This document shows positions 6,818-15,323 of a DNA stretch of 22,957 nucleotides, piece by piece. The position numbers were made by a program, and so were the translations under genes. Source of the DNA: CAYRTD01 sp964426915 (GTDB lineage Bacteria > Bacteroidota > Bacteroidia > Bacteroidales > GCA-2748055); assembly GCA_964426915.1 (NCBI GenBank), contig CAYRTD010000057.1, positions 1 through 22,957 of the forward strand. The letters run 5' to 3'. The notes below the pieces were generated by a model that did not search any database, was not told where the DNA came from, and worked only from the letters and a program-made list of their open reading frames with translations. Within the stretch, counting starts at the first letter, position 1; each line of letters opens with the position of its first letter.

Positions 6818-7963
6818 TTATACTAATATGCGTTCAATACTTTCCGGCAACCTGGAAAGTAACTCATAATTCATGCTATTGTTCATTTCAAGGAAAGAGG
6901 CGACAGATATTTCGTTATCTCCCTGTGAGCCCAGTAAAACTACTTCCTCTCCAATTTCCAGATCAGGTATATGGCTTGTGTTGACCAGAACCATGTTCAT
7001 ATTTACTGAGCCTATTACATCAGCTCTGGATCCTCTGATCAATACGTGACCATTATTGCTTAGTTGCCGGCTATAGCCATCTGAGTATCCAACCGGGATC
7101 GTGGCAATCTGCATGTCCTGATCGGCCTGGAAGCTGTACCCATATCCGATAAATTCTCCTTCCGGCACTCTTTTTACCGACATGACTTTGGTTTTCCATC
7201 TGATCGCTCTCCTGAGTGGATCTTTTCTTTCTCTGTTCCCTTGTAGAAAATGCATATATGTTTCCCTTGTTGGCCAGTAGCCATAGGAAATTATACCTGC
7301 CCTTATCATATCCATCCGGCTCCTGGGATAAGTAACTGATGCAGCCGAGCTGGCTGTATGTTTTATGTCTGCTTCAATTTCATTCCTGTTCAGATACTTT
7401 ACTCTTTTGTCAAAAAGTTTTAATTGGTTTTGTACCCGGTGGTAATTTGCAATACTCTCGGCACCGGCAAGATGAGTGGTAAATCCTCTTATGTGTAAGA
7501 ATTTCCTGTTATCTTTAATGATCATTATCGCCTCTTTAAGTTCCTCTTTGGTCATACCCGTTCTGTACATACCCGTTTCGATCTCCAGATGAATATGAGC
7601 CATTTTACCCGTTTTTTCTGTTTTTCTTACAACCCTCTTTAGGTAGGTGGGCTCAAAAACATAGAACTCAATCTCATTTTCAATTACCCATTCCAGATCC
7701 TCACTTGCAATATATCCCATAATCATCAGTGAACTCCCGTGCTTTTTTATTTTCAACACCCGGCTGGCTTCCTTTGAACTGAAAACGGAAAAATGATCGA
7801 TTCCTGCTTCTTCATAAACCGGTAATACCTGTTCTATACCATGCCCGTATGCATTGCCTTTTAATATGGTTGATATTCTTACCTTATCTCCGTAATAAGT
7901 TTTGAGGAAGCTGATATTATTTTTTAGTGCTTCTGTATTTATTTCAATTATGGATGTACTCAT
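6818..7963 (-). CDS. alr: Divergent alanine racemase
   Basis: A 381-residue protein with both domains of alanine racemase. Lys35 in ILKGNAYGHG is the PLP lysine, Arg221 in IRAGIISYGY would contact the pyridine nitrogen, and Tyr274 in GEFIGYGYSF is the second catalytic base, followed by IPVGYSDGYSR. Several usually conserved positions differ. The carbamylated-lysine segment, normally KxDTGMxR, reads LEIETGMYR, putting Glu127 where the lysine normally sits. The segment normally written GRVSMDM reads GSVNMNM (318-324), so the usual Asp is Asn323 and the Arg is Ser. In Bacteroidota the cell-wall racemase is often fused to MurF, so this stand-alone copy may have another substrate or role (inference). 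It is 30 nt downstream of the M20 gene and 14 nt upstream of the lipoprotein gene. Confidence 0.88.
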   Translation of the reverse strand: MSTSIIEINTEALKNNISFLKTYYGDKVRISTILKGNAYGHGIEQVLPVYEEAGIDHFSVFSSKEASRVLKIKKHGSSLMIMGYIASEDLEWVIENEIEFYVFEPTYLKRVVRKTEKTGKMAHIHLEIETGMYRTGMTKEELKEAIMIIKDNRKFLHIRGFTTHLAGAESIANYHRVQNQLKLFDKRVKYLNRNEIEADIKHTASSAASVTYPRSRMDMIRAGIISYGYWPTRETYMHFLQGNRERKDPLRRAIRWKTKVMSVKRVPEGEFIGYGYSFQADQDMQIATIPVGYSDGYSRQLSNNGHVLIRGSRADVIGSVNMNMVLVNTSHIPDLEIGEEVVLLGSQGDNEISVASFLEMNNSMNYELLSRLPESIERILV

Positions 7964-7993
7964 CAGTAAATTTTGAGAAAAATATTAACGGAT

Positions 7994-9154
7994 TTAATTT
8001 TTATTTTCAAGCTGGAGATAAACATTGTGAAATATTTTAATACCGGATATCAGTATCTCATCCGGAAAGTCATAATCAGGATTATGCAGGGCGGGAATGT
8101 TTCTGCCGGCACCCAGTCCAAAAAATGCTCCCTTGCTGTGCTTGAGATAATGTCCGAAATCTTCAGACCAGCGGAATGGCTTCTCAATGTTAATTGTATT
8201 TAAACCGGATTTCTCAGCAGCATTTAAAACCAGCTTATAGCCTTCCGGGTGATTAACGGTGGAAGGAAACTTCTCTGTGAAACCTATATTATGGATGAGT
8301 TTTTCCTCTTTACATATTTTTTCTGTTTCATTCGTTATCATTTGTATCAAAGAATCGAGGTCGTCTTCCTCGGCAGCACGCAGTGTAACCATAAAATCTG
8401 CTTCTCCCGGAGAAGTTCCGAATGCAACTTCTCCCAGCCTTAGGTGAATGATGGTGGCAAGGCAGAAATTATCGAATTCATGGAAAGGGATTTCCTTTTG
8501 AATAAAACCAATCAGTTTTGAAATAGCCAGGGCAGGACTGATCCCGTCCTCAGGTTGTCCTGCATGTGATGATCGCCCCTTCAATCTGATTTTCATGCCT
8601 ACGGAAGAGGAAGCGAAAATTTCATTTTTTAAAATTATATGTCCTGAAGGGAATCCTGGCAGGTTATGCAGTCCGAATACGTAGTCCGGTTTTAGTTTTT
8701 TAAACCATTCATTTTGAATGAGTTTTTCGGCGCCCTGCCCGGTTTCTTCTTCCGATTGGAATAATAGAATGATCTTCGATTTTTGAGGGGGATGATCACT
8801 CAGTAAATTTGCAAATCCGGCCAGTATAGACATATGACCGTCATGCCCGCATTTATGCCCTATCCCTTCATTGACCGAAGCATATGGCTTATCTATTTCA
8901 TCAGGGATGGGGAGGGCATCGGTATCGGCCCGGAAAATAACGGTAATTTGAGGATCTTTCCCCGTGAACTCCCAGGCAATACTGTTACCCCCTATATCCT
9001 TATAAAATACGGAAGGATGCAATTTTGAAAAATAATCTTTCAATATGTCAAGTGTTTTGTCTTCTTCTCCCGATAATTCAGGAAAACTATGCAACTTCTT
9101 TCGCAGCTCTGTTACTGATGTTTTGACTGTTTCGTATATTTTTGGATCAGGCAT
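7994..9154 (-). CDS. M20-family amidohydrolase (M20D, N-acyl amino acid hydrolase type)
   Basis: These are di-metal amidohydrolases that cleave N-acyl or N-acetyl amino acids or related amides. The 386 residues match the subfamily. Metal-site residues are visible: Asp78 in FRADTDALPI, Cys102/His104 in HKCGHDGHMS, Glu136/Glu137 in FQSEEETGQGA, His163 in GLHNLPG, and a late His in PALHNPDYDF. The small dimerisation domain begins near VGMKIRLKGRSSHAGQP. The ATG at 9154 gives a normal N-terminus. It is first in a probable operon with alr (30-nt gap) and a lipoprotein. That order suggests release of an amino acid from a blocked form followed by racemisation, which is inference. The exact substrate is unknown; no signal peptide was seen, so it is probably cytoplasmic. 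Confidence 0.88.
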   Translation of the reverse strand: MPDPKIYETVKTSVTELRKKLHSFPELSGEEDKTLDILKDYFSKLHPSVFYKDIGGNSIAWEFTGKDPQITVIFRADTDALPIPDEIDKPYASVNEGIGHKCGHDGHMSILAGFANLLSDHPPQKSKIILLFQSEEETGQGAEKLIQNEWFKKLKPDYVFGLHNLPGFPSGHIILKNEIFASSSVGMKIRLKGRSSHAGQPEDGISPALAISKLIGFIQKEIPFHEFDNFCLATIIHLRLGEVAFGTSPGEADFMVTLRAAEEDDLDSLIQMITNETEKICKEEKLIHNIGFTEKFPSTVNHPEGYKLVLNAAEKSGLNTINIEKPFRWSEDFGHYLKHSKGAFFGLGAGRNIPALHNPDYDFPDEILISGIKIFHNVYLQLENKN

Positions 9155-9455
9155 TCTCTTTTTCTCGATATAATTAATGATTGTTCAGTTTTCTGAACCG
9201 GGCGATAAATATATAAAAAGCTGAATACAATATCCTATTCAGTGAACCCCATTCCTGAATTATTTTTCATTCTTTTTTCCGATTGTAATGAGATTGCCAT
9301 AAAAGTGTTTTTAGTCCCCAGCAAATAGCTTGCGATAACAAAAAATAACTGGAGAATTGGTGCCTTTAACTAAAGGGTTACATGTAAGAAAGCATCTTTC
9401 AGAGCAAAAATGCAATTCTTAGGCATTCACTTTCAATTTGTAAGAATTCCCGACA
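9155..9455. other. Intergenic region upstream of the M20 operon
   Basis: No gene was found. A perfect inverted repeat, GTTCAG-TTTT-CTGAAC (9183-9198), lies 29-44 nt before the M20 start. Next to it is TATATTTA on the minus strand (9206-9213), one base from the TAnnTTTG consensus. An operator role for the repeat is possible but unproven. The remainder is A+T-rich without clear structure. Confidence 0.4.
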
Positions 9456-10091
9456 CTATATAGAGAAGCCAGGATCTTTCACCTTAATCCACTTCAGCGA
9501 AAACAACATCAGGATACTTACAGCAAAATGCCAGACAGGCAGGGCTGCCCCCATTCCTGTAAAAGACATATCTCCGAGTAGTTCAGGAAAAGAGTAGATG
9601 CTGAAAACAATGATGACCAGGGAAAATAGTATGCCTGCCACTGAAATGATTTTACCCGGACGGGGTTGCCGGAAAAATGCGATGGAAAGGGATAAAATAC
9701 TCGCAGCTATCAATATATCCCATATGAATGCGATACCAATGTGAAGTCTGCTTGTAATACCGTATACGAAACTCTGGTCTCCCTGAACGAGGATGCCTTC
9801 GAGTGGTGCGGAGACCGCAACAAAAACGCTTGATTTCAGAAGGTAAGTAAATGCAGCAAGTATTCCTGTAATGGCTCCTACCCGCAGACATACAGAATCT
9901 CTGTGAATTTTGTTAAAAATGAAGATGCTGTATGTAGTAAATCCGATTGAAAACCCAAAAGCAAGATTCAGCATCAGGTTGAATTTAAAGGCTAGCTGGA
10001 AATAAAAAATAACTGGATAAATTATGGTTGCGGCAATACCAGTCAATGCTCCTGTCAGGATAAATCTTTTTTGAATAGTAGTGGTTTCCAT
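9456..10091 (-). CDS. Multi-pass membrane protein of unknown function
   Basis: I do not recognise this family. The ATG at 10091 gives 211 residues; the frame can be extended 10 residues to a TTG, but those residues are hydrophilic and the ATG is the more likely start. About six hydrophobic segments are visible (near 10-30, 40-60, 72-90, 120-140, 150-172 and 187-203). Short basic stretches between them include NKIHRD and RQPRPGK. The loop APLEGILVQGDQSFVYG between the third and fourth segments, with RLHIGIAFIWD after it, could help a family search. It is on the same strand as the two downstream-numbered small genes but separated from the Dabb gene by about 90 nt, so co-transcription is uncertain. 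Confidence 0.7.
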   Translation of the reverse strand: METTTIQKRFILTGALTGIAATIIYPVIFYFQLAFKFNLMLNLAFGFSIGFTTYSIFIFNKIHRDSVCLRVGAITGILAAFTYLLKSSVFVAVSAPLEGILVQGDQSFVYGITSRLHIGIAFIWDILIAASILSLSIAFFRQPRPGKIISVAGILFSLVIIVFSIYSFPELLGDMSFTGMGAALPVWHFAVSILMLFSLKWIKVKDPGFSI

Positions 10092-10184
10092 TTTTGATGA
10101 TTTGAATTTTTTCGTGATCAAAAGATAAACAAAAAGGAAGTATGGCGCTATAGCCGGAATCTTTCAATAAAATTTAAGCAAGGG

Positions 10185-10589
10185 CTAATCTTCCAGAATT
10201 GTATCGTAAACTTTTACATATTCCCATATGTGCTGGAATTGATCAATGAATTCAAGATGAATTTCATGCTCCTGATATTCATCCTGAGCTTCTGCATTCT
10301 GGAAGTGCACAATAAGCGCATAGTCGTAGGAATTGTCAACCACTTCCCTGGGGGTTCCGGCTGGTTTTCCATAATAAAATTTTTCTATGGAGGGAACGCT
10401 GCCCAATATTTCAAGGCCTGTTTCAAATGCAATTTTTTCGGCTTCGGATACAGATTCATTTAGCCAGAAGAAAACCGTATGAATAAATGTTACCTCATTT
10501 TCATTTTCTTTTTCGGCTGAACCGGATTGATTACATGAAAAAATGAAGGTTGTAAGAATCAGCAAGCTCAATAAAAAACTTTTTTTCAT
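10185..10589 (-). CDS. Dabb (stress-responsive A/B barrel) domain lipoprotein
   Basis: Residues 1-19 form a lipoprotein signal (FIFSC, Cys19). Residues about 34-132 match the Dabb ferredoxin-like dimeric barrel: FIHTVFFWLNESVSEAE at the start, a central VPSIEKFYYGKPAGTPREVV, then YDYALIVHF, QDEYQEHEIHLEFI and a final strand ending VKVYDTI. Dabb domains occur in plant stress proteins, polyketide cyclases and many bacterial proteins without a known reaction. An exported, lipid-anchored form suggests a role at the cell envelope. It starts 18 nt after the upstream membrane-protein gene, indicating one transcript. Confidence 0.82.
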   Translation of the reverse strand: MKKSFLLSLLILTTFIFSCNQSGSAEKENENEVTFIHTVFFWLNESVSEAEKIAFETGLEILGSVPSIEKFYYGKPAGTPREVVDNSYDYALIVHFQNAEAQDEYQEHEIHLEFIDQFQHIWEYVKVYDTILED

Positions 10590-10607
10590 TGGATGGTGTT
10601 TTAGTTA

Positions 10608-11018
10608 TTACTTATGTCTTTTTTGTTTTTTCTCGAAATATTGGAGGCTTATAATTTTTATGTCCCGTACCATCGAAAAAAGAGTAAGCAAGCAGAGTAT
10701 GACCAGTAAAAATTTGGCATATCCGTTTAAATTTGATGCAAAGATCAGGATGATGAGGTAAATGGATATGAATCCGTTCATAGAGGCTTCGAAAAACCTG
10801 AAGATATTGAAAGCAGGCAGAAATCCTCCTATTTCGCGTATGCCATTTCTGACGGCGGAGTAGGAATATGCAAGGAAGAAAAGCATTACAAAAAGCCACT
10901 GAATGGATTCTTCCGACTGAGTTCCGCCAAGGCTGAAAAATTCATAAGCAGGATAAATAAAAAAAAGAATTCCCAGGAATATCCGGATAAGACCAAATGT
11001 TTTTTTTTGTTGAATCAT
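10608..11018 (-). CDS. Small four-helix membrane protein of unknown function
   Basis: It has 136 residues with about four hydrophobic segments (near 8-26, 41-56, 79-97 and 101-116) and a basic end, EKKQKRHK, probably cytoplasmic. I do not recognise a named family. The ATG at 11018 is supported by an exact TATATTTG -7 element ending 20 nt upstream. The gene leads a short operon with the Dabb lipoprotein (18-nt gap). Confidence 0.7.
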   Translation of the reverse strand: MIQQKKTFGLIRIFLGILFFIYPAYEFFSLGGTQSEESIQWLFVMLFFLAYSYSAVRNGIREIGGFLPAFNIFRFFEASMNGFISIYLIILIFASNLNGYAKFLLVILCLLTLFSMVRDIKIISLQYFEKKQKRHK

Positions 11019-11038
11019 TAACTGTCAGCTTTTATTGA

Positions 11039-11046
11039 CAAATATA
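11039..11046 (-). promoter_or_regulatory. Bacteroidota-type -7 element for the membrane-protein/Dabb operon
   Basis: The minus strand reads TATATTTG, an exact match to TAnnTTTG, 20 nt upstream of the ATG at 11018. The predicted transcript would have a leader of about 10-15 nt. No clear -33 TTTG was seen at the expected distance. Confidence 0.5.
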
Positions 11047-11089
11047 AGAATTATGTTTTTCTGACCTAATCAGTGGTCTTAATGATCGA

Positions 11090-11197
11090 ATGCTTAACGA
11101 TTGCGAAAAAGGTCAGGAAGTAGAGGTAAGTATTTCAGAAAAACCTGAAAATACATGTGTAATAAAAGAACTTCACGAACACCTGAATAAGAATTAG
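11090..11197 (+). CDS. Possible 35-residue peptide or gene remnant
   Basis: A short open frame lies in the gap between ppc and the membrane-protein operon. The frame is open from 11048 and the first ATG is at 11090. The product is charged (CEKGQEVEVSISEKP in the middle, IKELHEHLNKN at the end) and reads like a protein fragment rather than random A+T-rich DNA. There is no ribosome-binding site or promoter to support it, and no family was recognised. It could be the tail of a lost gene or chance. Confidence 0.2.
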   Translation: MLNDCEKGQEVEVSISEKPENTCVIKELHEHLNKN

Positions 11198-11230
11198 GAA
11201 GTAATATTCTGGAAATCATTATTTATATCA

Positions 11231-14002
11231 TTATCCTGTATTTCCCATAGCATTTGCAATAGCATTTATGCTTTTAAGGAGCTTAACGAGCAGTTCCTCA
11301 TCTTTTTTTTCGGAAATTTTGTTTTTTCGCCAGGTTTTTAAAAGCTTGATCTGACTGTCGTGGAGATAATTAAGCGCCTCAGCTCTCAGGATGGTGGAAT
11401 AGTAGTGACTTTTTCTTCTCTCCTTAAAGGGCCTTTCAATCACTTTAGCCATCATTTCTCTTGTGTTCTTCAATTCCTTATTTATTTTATCCAGGATTTT
11501 TACACGTATTTTTTCAGATTCAACAAGCGAGGCATATTTTTCCATGATCTTTTCATCTGTCGCATTAAGGCTTGTGTCGATATTGGTGAAAATATAGCGG
11601 ATAAGATCATCTGACTTCATCAGATCCTTAAGTTTTTTGAATTTCTCCGGATGGTCCTGTTCAAGCTTTATTAATGTAGAGCCTACGCCATACCAGCTGG
11701 TGAGGTTAAAGCGGGACTGACTCCAGCTAAATACCCAGGGAATCGCTCTGAGGTCAGAAATGTTTTTTTTCCCTGTTCTTCTTGAAGGTCTGGATCCAAT
11801 TTTACTCGATTCAATGGCATCAATGGGAGTTGCTTCCCTGAAAAAAGTAATAAAGTCATCATCCTCAGTTAGTTCTTTGTAATGCCCAAGACTCTCTTCC
11901 GACATGATCTCCAGAATTTCAGAAGTTACCGAATCGTCAAATGTTTGTTTTTTTTGAAGAATACTCAAACTGACTGCTCCGCTTATCAAAAGTTCCAGGT
12001 TATACGCAGCATTGGTACGGTTGGCATATTTCCTCTCAATGGATTCTCCTTGCTCAGTTACTTTGATATTCCCACCGATTGACCCCGGGGGCAGGCTGCG
12101 CAGAAACCAATGTGTAGGCCCTGATCCTCTGCTTATCGTACCTCCTTTACCATGAAAAAATTTAATTCTCACACCATGTTTTTTGCCTGTTTCAAGAAGT
12201 TCTTTCTGTGCCCTGTAAAGTTGCCATGCACTTGCTATTATTCCACCATCTTTATTGCTGTCACTATAGCCCACCATTATTTCCTGGGTGGGTTCTTTAA
12301 GGTTATTTGCTTTTTGCTGCAATTTTAAAGAATTTTTTACCACAGGATGAGAGAAATAATTATCCATTATCTCTGCACTTCTCTTCAGGTCGTCAATGGT
12401 TTCGAACAAAGGAACAACCGGAAGTTTTATCACTATACCCTTTCTGTTATATTCAGTAAGTCCGGCCTCTCGGGCAAGAAGGAACACCATCAACAGATCA
12501 GAAACAGAGCGGGTCATACTGATGATCAGTGATCCCAGGGAATAATGACTGTATTTGGAAATTTGTTTTTCCAGTACTAAAAAAGAATCAATTACTTTCC
12601 GGCCTTCTCCCTGAAGATCTTTTTCGTCTCTTGCAAAAGGGCGGTTTGTTTGCAATTCTTTCCTCAGAAAGACCAATCGTTTTTCTTCATCCCAGTTTTC
12701 ATAATCATAATCATCAGCACCTGTGGAATAGATCAACTGACTAAGTGCTTTTTCGAAAAAGCTGCTGTTTTGTCTTACATCGAGACGGGCGAGATGAAAT
12801 CCAAAACTCCGGACTATACGAATAACATTCCGGATATCATTATCAGCAATACTGGATGATCCGACATCCCTGATATTTTCAGCCAGATCGTTCAGGTCAG
12901 CCGCGAGTTGCAGAGAATTGGTATAACTCCCTTTTTTTGTCTTCAGTCTCAATTCAGCATCGTCATCTTCTTCCTGTTCTTCGGCGGGGAGACGGGCTAT
13001 TAGTAAATGTACATATTGTCTGAATAATTCTTTATTATACTTTTCTGCGATTACCTGGCTGTAGTTGCCAAGACGAGTGCTTATTTCCTGAATTTTTTTC
13101 TGAAATTTTTCCGGAGCATCATTATACTCAATATAAAAACTGAGTTTTTTAGCCAGGTCCTTCAACTGTGATCTGATGAGGGAGAGGGCATTCATCCTGA
13201 GTTGATTCAATGCATATTTCGTGATCTCTGCAGTAACAAGAGGATGCCCATCCCGATCCCCCCCAACCCAGTTTCCGAAATTTAATTTTGGAAAAAGATC
13301 CGGATTTTTAAGGTAATCTCCATCAAAACCAGCTCCTTCCCAGGCCTGGATAAATTTTTTATCAAGCACAGGAAGTGAATTTGGGAATACATTCACAAGG
13401 TAATGGATGGCATTGGCGAGTTCTGATTTCACATCCGGTTTTTCCAGGAAAATATCATCAATTAGCCATAATCGATGCAGGCTCTGTTTGATTTCGTTTC
13501 TGGTGTCTTCTCGCTCTCTTTTCGTATACATACTGTTTTCGAGCTGTACAAGAAGAAGATAAAGATTCCGGTATTCGGCAAGAACGACCGGGCGTTTAGC
13601 TTCAGTCGGATGGGCCGTAAGAACAGGTTGTACACTTACATCCGGAATTTCCCTGATGATTTCTTCCTGGCTTATGCCAGCTTCCTTTAGTATCTTAAAA
13701 TTATTACTCCATAAGCCGTTAATAGACTCTATTCCTTCTCTTTCCTCTTTTTTCCGTCTGTTCTGAACGGCTCCGTTGACCTCTACCAGGTTTAACAATT
13801 GGAAAATCAATGCGTACAGATGCAGGATCTTTTTTGAAGGTACCTCAGAAGATGTTTTTGTTTGTTTATTGATCCATGGAATATATTCAATCATATGATC
13901 TTCACCACTTTCCTTCAGAACTTCGACAAGGCAATTGAGCAGAAACTCGAGGTCATGGTAAGGCTTTCCTAGTTTTTTCTTTACAGTGTCAAAGTTTTGC
14001 AT
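11231..14002 (-). CDS. ppc: Phosphoenolpyruvate carboxylase
   Basis: PEP carboxylase adds bicarbonate to phosphoenolpyruvate to give oxaloacetate and phosphate, refilling the C4 pool or starting succinate formation in fermentation. The 923 residues fit the bacterial-type enzyme. His131 in VLTAHPTEAKRP is the catalytic histidine. GNWVGGDRDGHP, the second signature GYSDSNKDGGIIAS, the Gly-rich loop FHGKGGTISRGSGPTH and IPWVFSWSQSRF follow in the usual order. The chain ends in the canonical NTG. The glycine-rich loop departs slightly from the common GRGGGP form. The gene is monocistronic, with 212 nt to the next gene and a repeat-filled gap upstream; no clear TAnnTTTG box was found before the ATG. 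Confidence 0.95.
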   Translation of the reverse strand: MQNFDTVKKKLGKPYHDLEFLLNCLVEVLKESGEDHMIEYIPWINKQTKTSSEVPSKKILHLYALIFQLLNLVEVNGAVQNRRKKEEREGIESINGLWSNNFKILKEAGISQEEIIREIPDVSVQPVLTAHPTEAKRPVVLAEYRNLYLLLVQLENSMYTKREREDTRNEIKQSLHRLWLIDDIFLEKPDVKSELANAIHYLVNVFPNSLPVLDKKFIQAWEGAGFDGDYLKNPDLFPKLNFGNWVGGDRDGHPLVTAEITKYALNQLRMNALSLIRSQLKDLAKKLSFYIEYNDAPEKFQKKIQEISTRLGNYSQVIAEKYNKELFRQYVHLLIARLPAEEQEEDDDAELRLKTKKGSYTNSLQLAADLNDLAENIRDVGSSSIADNDIRNVIRIVRSFGFHLARLDVRQNSSFFEKALSQLIYSTGADDYDYENWDEEKRLVFLRKELQTNRPFARDEKDLQGEGRKVIDSFLVLEKQISKYSHYSLGSLIISMTRSVSDLLMVFLLAREAGLTEYNRKGIVIKLPVVPLFETIDDLKRSAEIMDNYFSHPVVKNSLKLQQKANNLKEPTQEIMVGYSDSNKDGGIIASAWQLYRAQKELLETGKKHGVRIKFFHGKGGTISRGSGPTHWFLRSLPPGSIGGNIKVTEQGESIERKYANRTNAAYNLELLISGAVSLSILQKKQTFDDSVTSEILEIMSEESLGHYKELTEDDDFITFFREATPIDAIESSKIGSRPSRRTGKKNISDLRAIPWVFSWSQSRFNLTSWYGVGSTLIKLEQDHPEKFKKLKDLMKSDDLIRYIFTNIDTSLNATDEKIMEKYASLVESEKIRVKILDKINKELKNTREMMAKVIERPFKERRKSHYYSTILRAEALNYLHDSQIKLLKTWRKNKISEKKDEELLVKLLKSINAIANAMGNTG

Positions 14003-14083
14003 AAATACTATTTTGTTTAATTAACATACAAATAGCAAAAAAGTTAAAGAAATTTGATAATTCATATGCCGGATTTTTTGGTT

Positions 14084-14398
14084 CCGTCAATAGAGAGTCA
14101 GCAACGCAGAACCGAGTAATAACGAGCTCACGAATACCGCTGATGAGATCCCTCGACTATCGCCCGAAAGCTTTCGGGACGGGATCAGTTCGGCTAAATG
14201 ATTTTGAAGGCCAAAATTATAGTCTCACTGAGATCCCTCGACTATCGCTCGGGATCAGTTCGGCTAAATGATTTTAAAAACCAAAATCATAGGCTCACTG
14301 ACATTATGGACAGACACCCTCAATAGAGTCGAGAGTCTGGATCATAACCGAACCACCAATTGGAGGTGAGCTCAGCTAAGCGAAGCTAATATTCGAGG
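14084..14398. repeat. Mosaic intergenic repeat, locus C: tandem 85- and 70-nt hairpin units with flanks
   Basis: The order is end word CCGTCAATAGAGAGTC (14084-14099); leader AACGCAGAACCGAGTAATA running into ACGAGCT (14103-14128); AATACCGCTGATGAG; unit 1 (14145-14229, 85 nt); unit 2 (14230-14299, 70 nt); TGACATTATGGACAGACAC (14299-14317); and then the locus-B block in reverse orientation. Each unit contains a GATCCC/GGGATC hairpin and an ATGATTTTG/CAAAATCAT-type hairpin and ends in (A)GTCTCACT. Unit 1 carries an extra CCCGAAAGCTTTCGGG palindrome. This fills most of the 538-nt divergent gap 14003-14540; nothing else was seen there except a near -7 box (GATATTTG, 14472-14479). Confidence 0.85.
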
Positions 14399-14540
14399 TC
14401 AGGGTGTAAACTCCTCAAATAAAAAATTATCAAAAATCACTTCTGATTTATTAAGGTGAAGGTTTTATTACGATATTTGTTTCCATAAAGGAGTCTATTT
14501 TAAAAAGCGATTGTTACAACATTAATAAGACACGGAAACA

Positions 14541-15290
14541 ATGAAATTCTATTATACATCGATAATTCTGGCATTGATATTTATGCTTCCCGCTCTTGCT
14601 CAGAATGAACAGGACAGTATTCCTTCAGATTCTCTTTATGACAGCAGGTATGACTTTCTTCTAACGCAAATTGAAGATACTGATATCGGATTCCTTTGGT
14701 CTGGTGAAATTTCCCAGTCAAACCGCATCGGATATATAGGAGAAGAATTCCAAAGGCTCAGGATCCGGTTTCTTTCCGTAATTAAAAATTTTGATAATCC
14801 TTATGAGTATTTTTTCTACGGAAAAACCCGTGTGGAGGAAAATTTATGTGAATTCCAGGGATCGTTACAAATAACTGAGGCAGGTTTTGTAAAGGATGCG
14901 AGATATCCTAAGCTGACCAGGGCCTATATAGCTGGTGATTATGTGCTTTTCGAAGATCAGGCATGTCTTCATTCAGGGGTCTTCCGGGGAAATTTTATAA
15001 CAGGCATCTATCTTGATGAGAACGGAGATATTTATTATGATGATCTTGAGAGAGACGAAAATGATTTCTCCAATAACGAATTTTTCGGGGAATGGGAATC
15101 TTATTATCCCTACGAATTGAAGCCGGCCAACTGGGGTGATTTCAGAATCCCGAATTCCACAGGACTGGATGTTGGGATAGAGGAATTTAAGCCTTCTTTC
15201 AAATATCTTGATAATGGCTGGGCCAGGTATTTGAAGGAAATGGAGAGTGGGGAGGAAGGGGAACGGGAAGAAGAGAAATGGTGGAAATAG
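14541..15290 (+). CDS. Exported protein of unknown function
   Basis: The protein has 249 residues, with an N-terminal signal peptide (hydrophobic 7-19, probable cleavage after Ala20 in MLPALA before QNEQ). I recognise no family. The mature part is acidic and aromatic-rich (IEDTDIGFLWSGEIS, YEYFFYGKTRVEENL, GEWESYYPYELKP), consistent with a soluble or surface-associated beta-rich protein. The last 20 residues are a highly charged tail of Glu, Arg and Lys ending WWK. The repeated Tyr/Phe next to acidic residues resembles carbohydrate- or wall-associated exported proteins, but that is a guess. It stands alone: repeats lie upstream, and a hairpin (15324-15347) follows the stop. Confidence 0.65.
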   Translation: MKFYYTSIILALIFMLPALAQNEQDSIPSDSLYDSRYDFLLTQIEDTDIGFLWSGEISQSNRIGYIGEEFQRLRIRFLSVIKNFDNPYEYFFYGKTRVEENLCEFQGSLQITEAGFVKDARYPKLTRAYIAGDYVLFEDQACLHSGVFRGNFITGIYLDENGDIYYDDLERDENDFSNNEFFGEWESYYPYELKPANWGDFRIPNSTGLDVGIEEFKPSFKYLDNGWARYLKEMESGEEGEREEEKWWK

Positions 15291-15323
15291 CGCCGAAAAA
15301 TTTGTATTTTGGACTATTGAGGC

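Noticed and set aside
8834..9028. Open frames opposite the M20, ppc, metY and other genes
   Set aside because: They are antisense or frame-shifted shadows of well-supported genes and show no protein-family features.
14145..14299. Tandem repeats as a CRISPR array
   Set aside because: Units are directly adjacent with no unique spacers, are internally palindromic over their whole length, and no cas gene is present.
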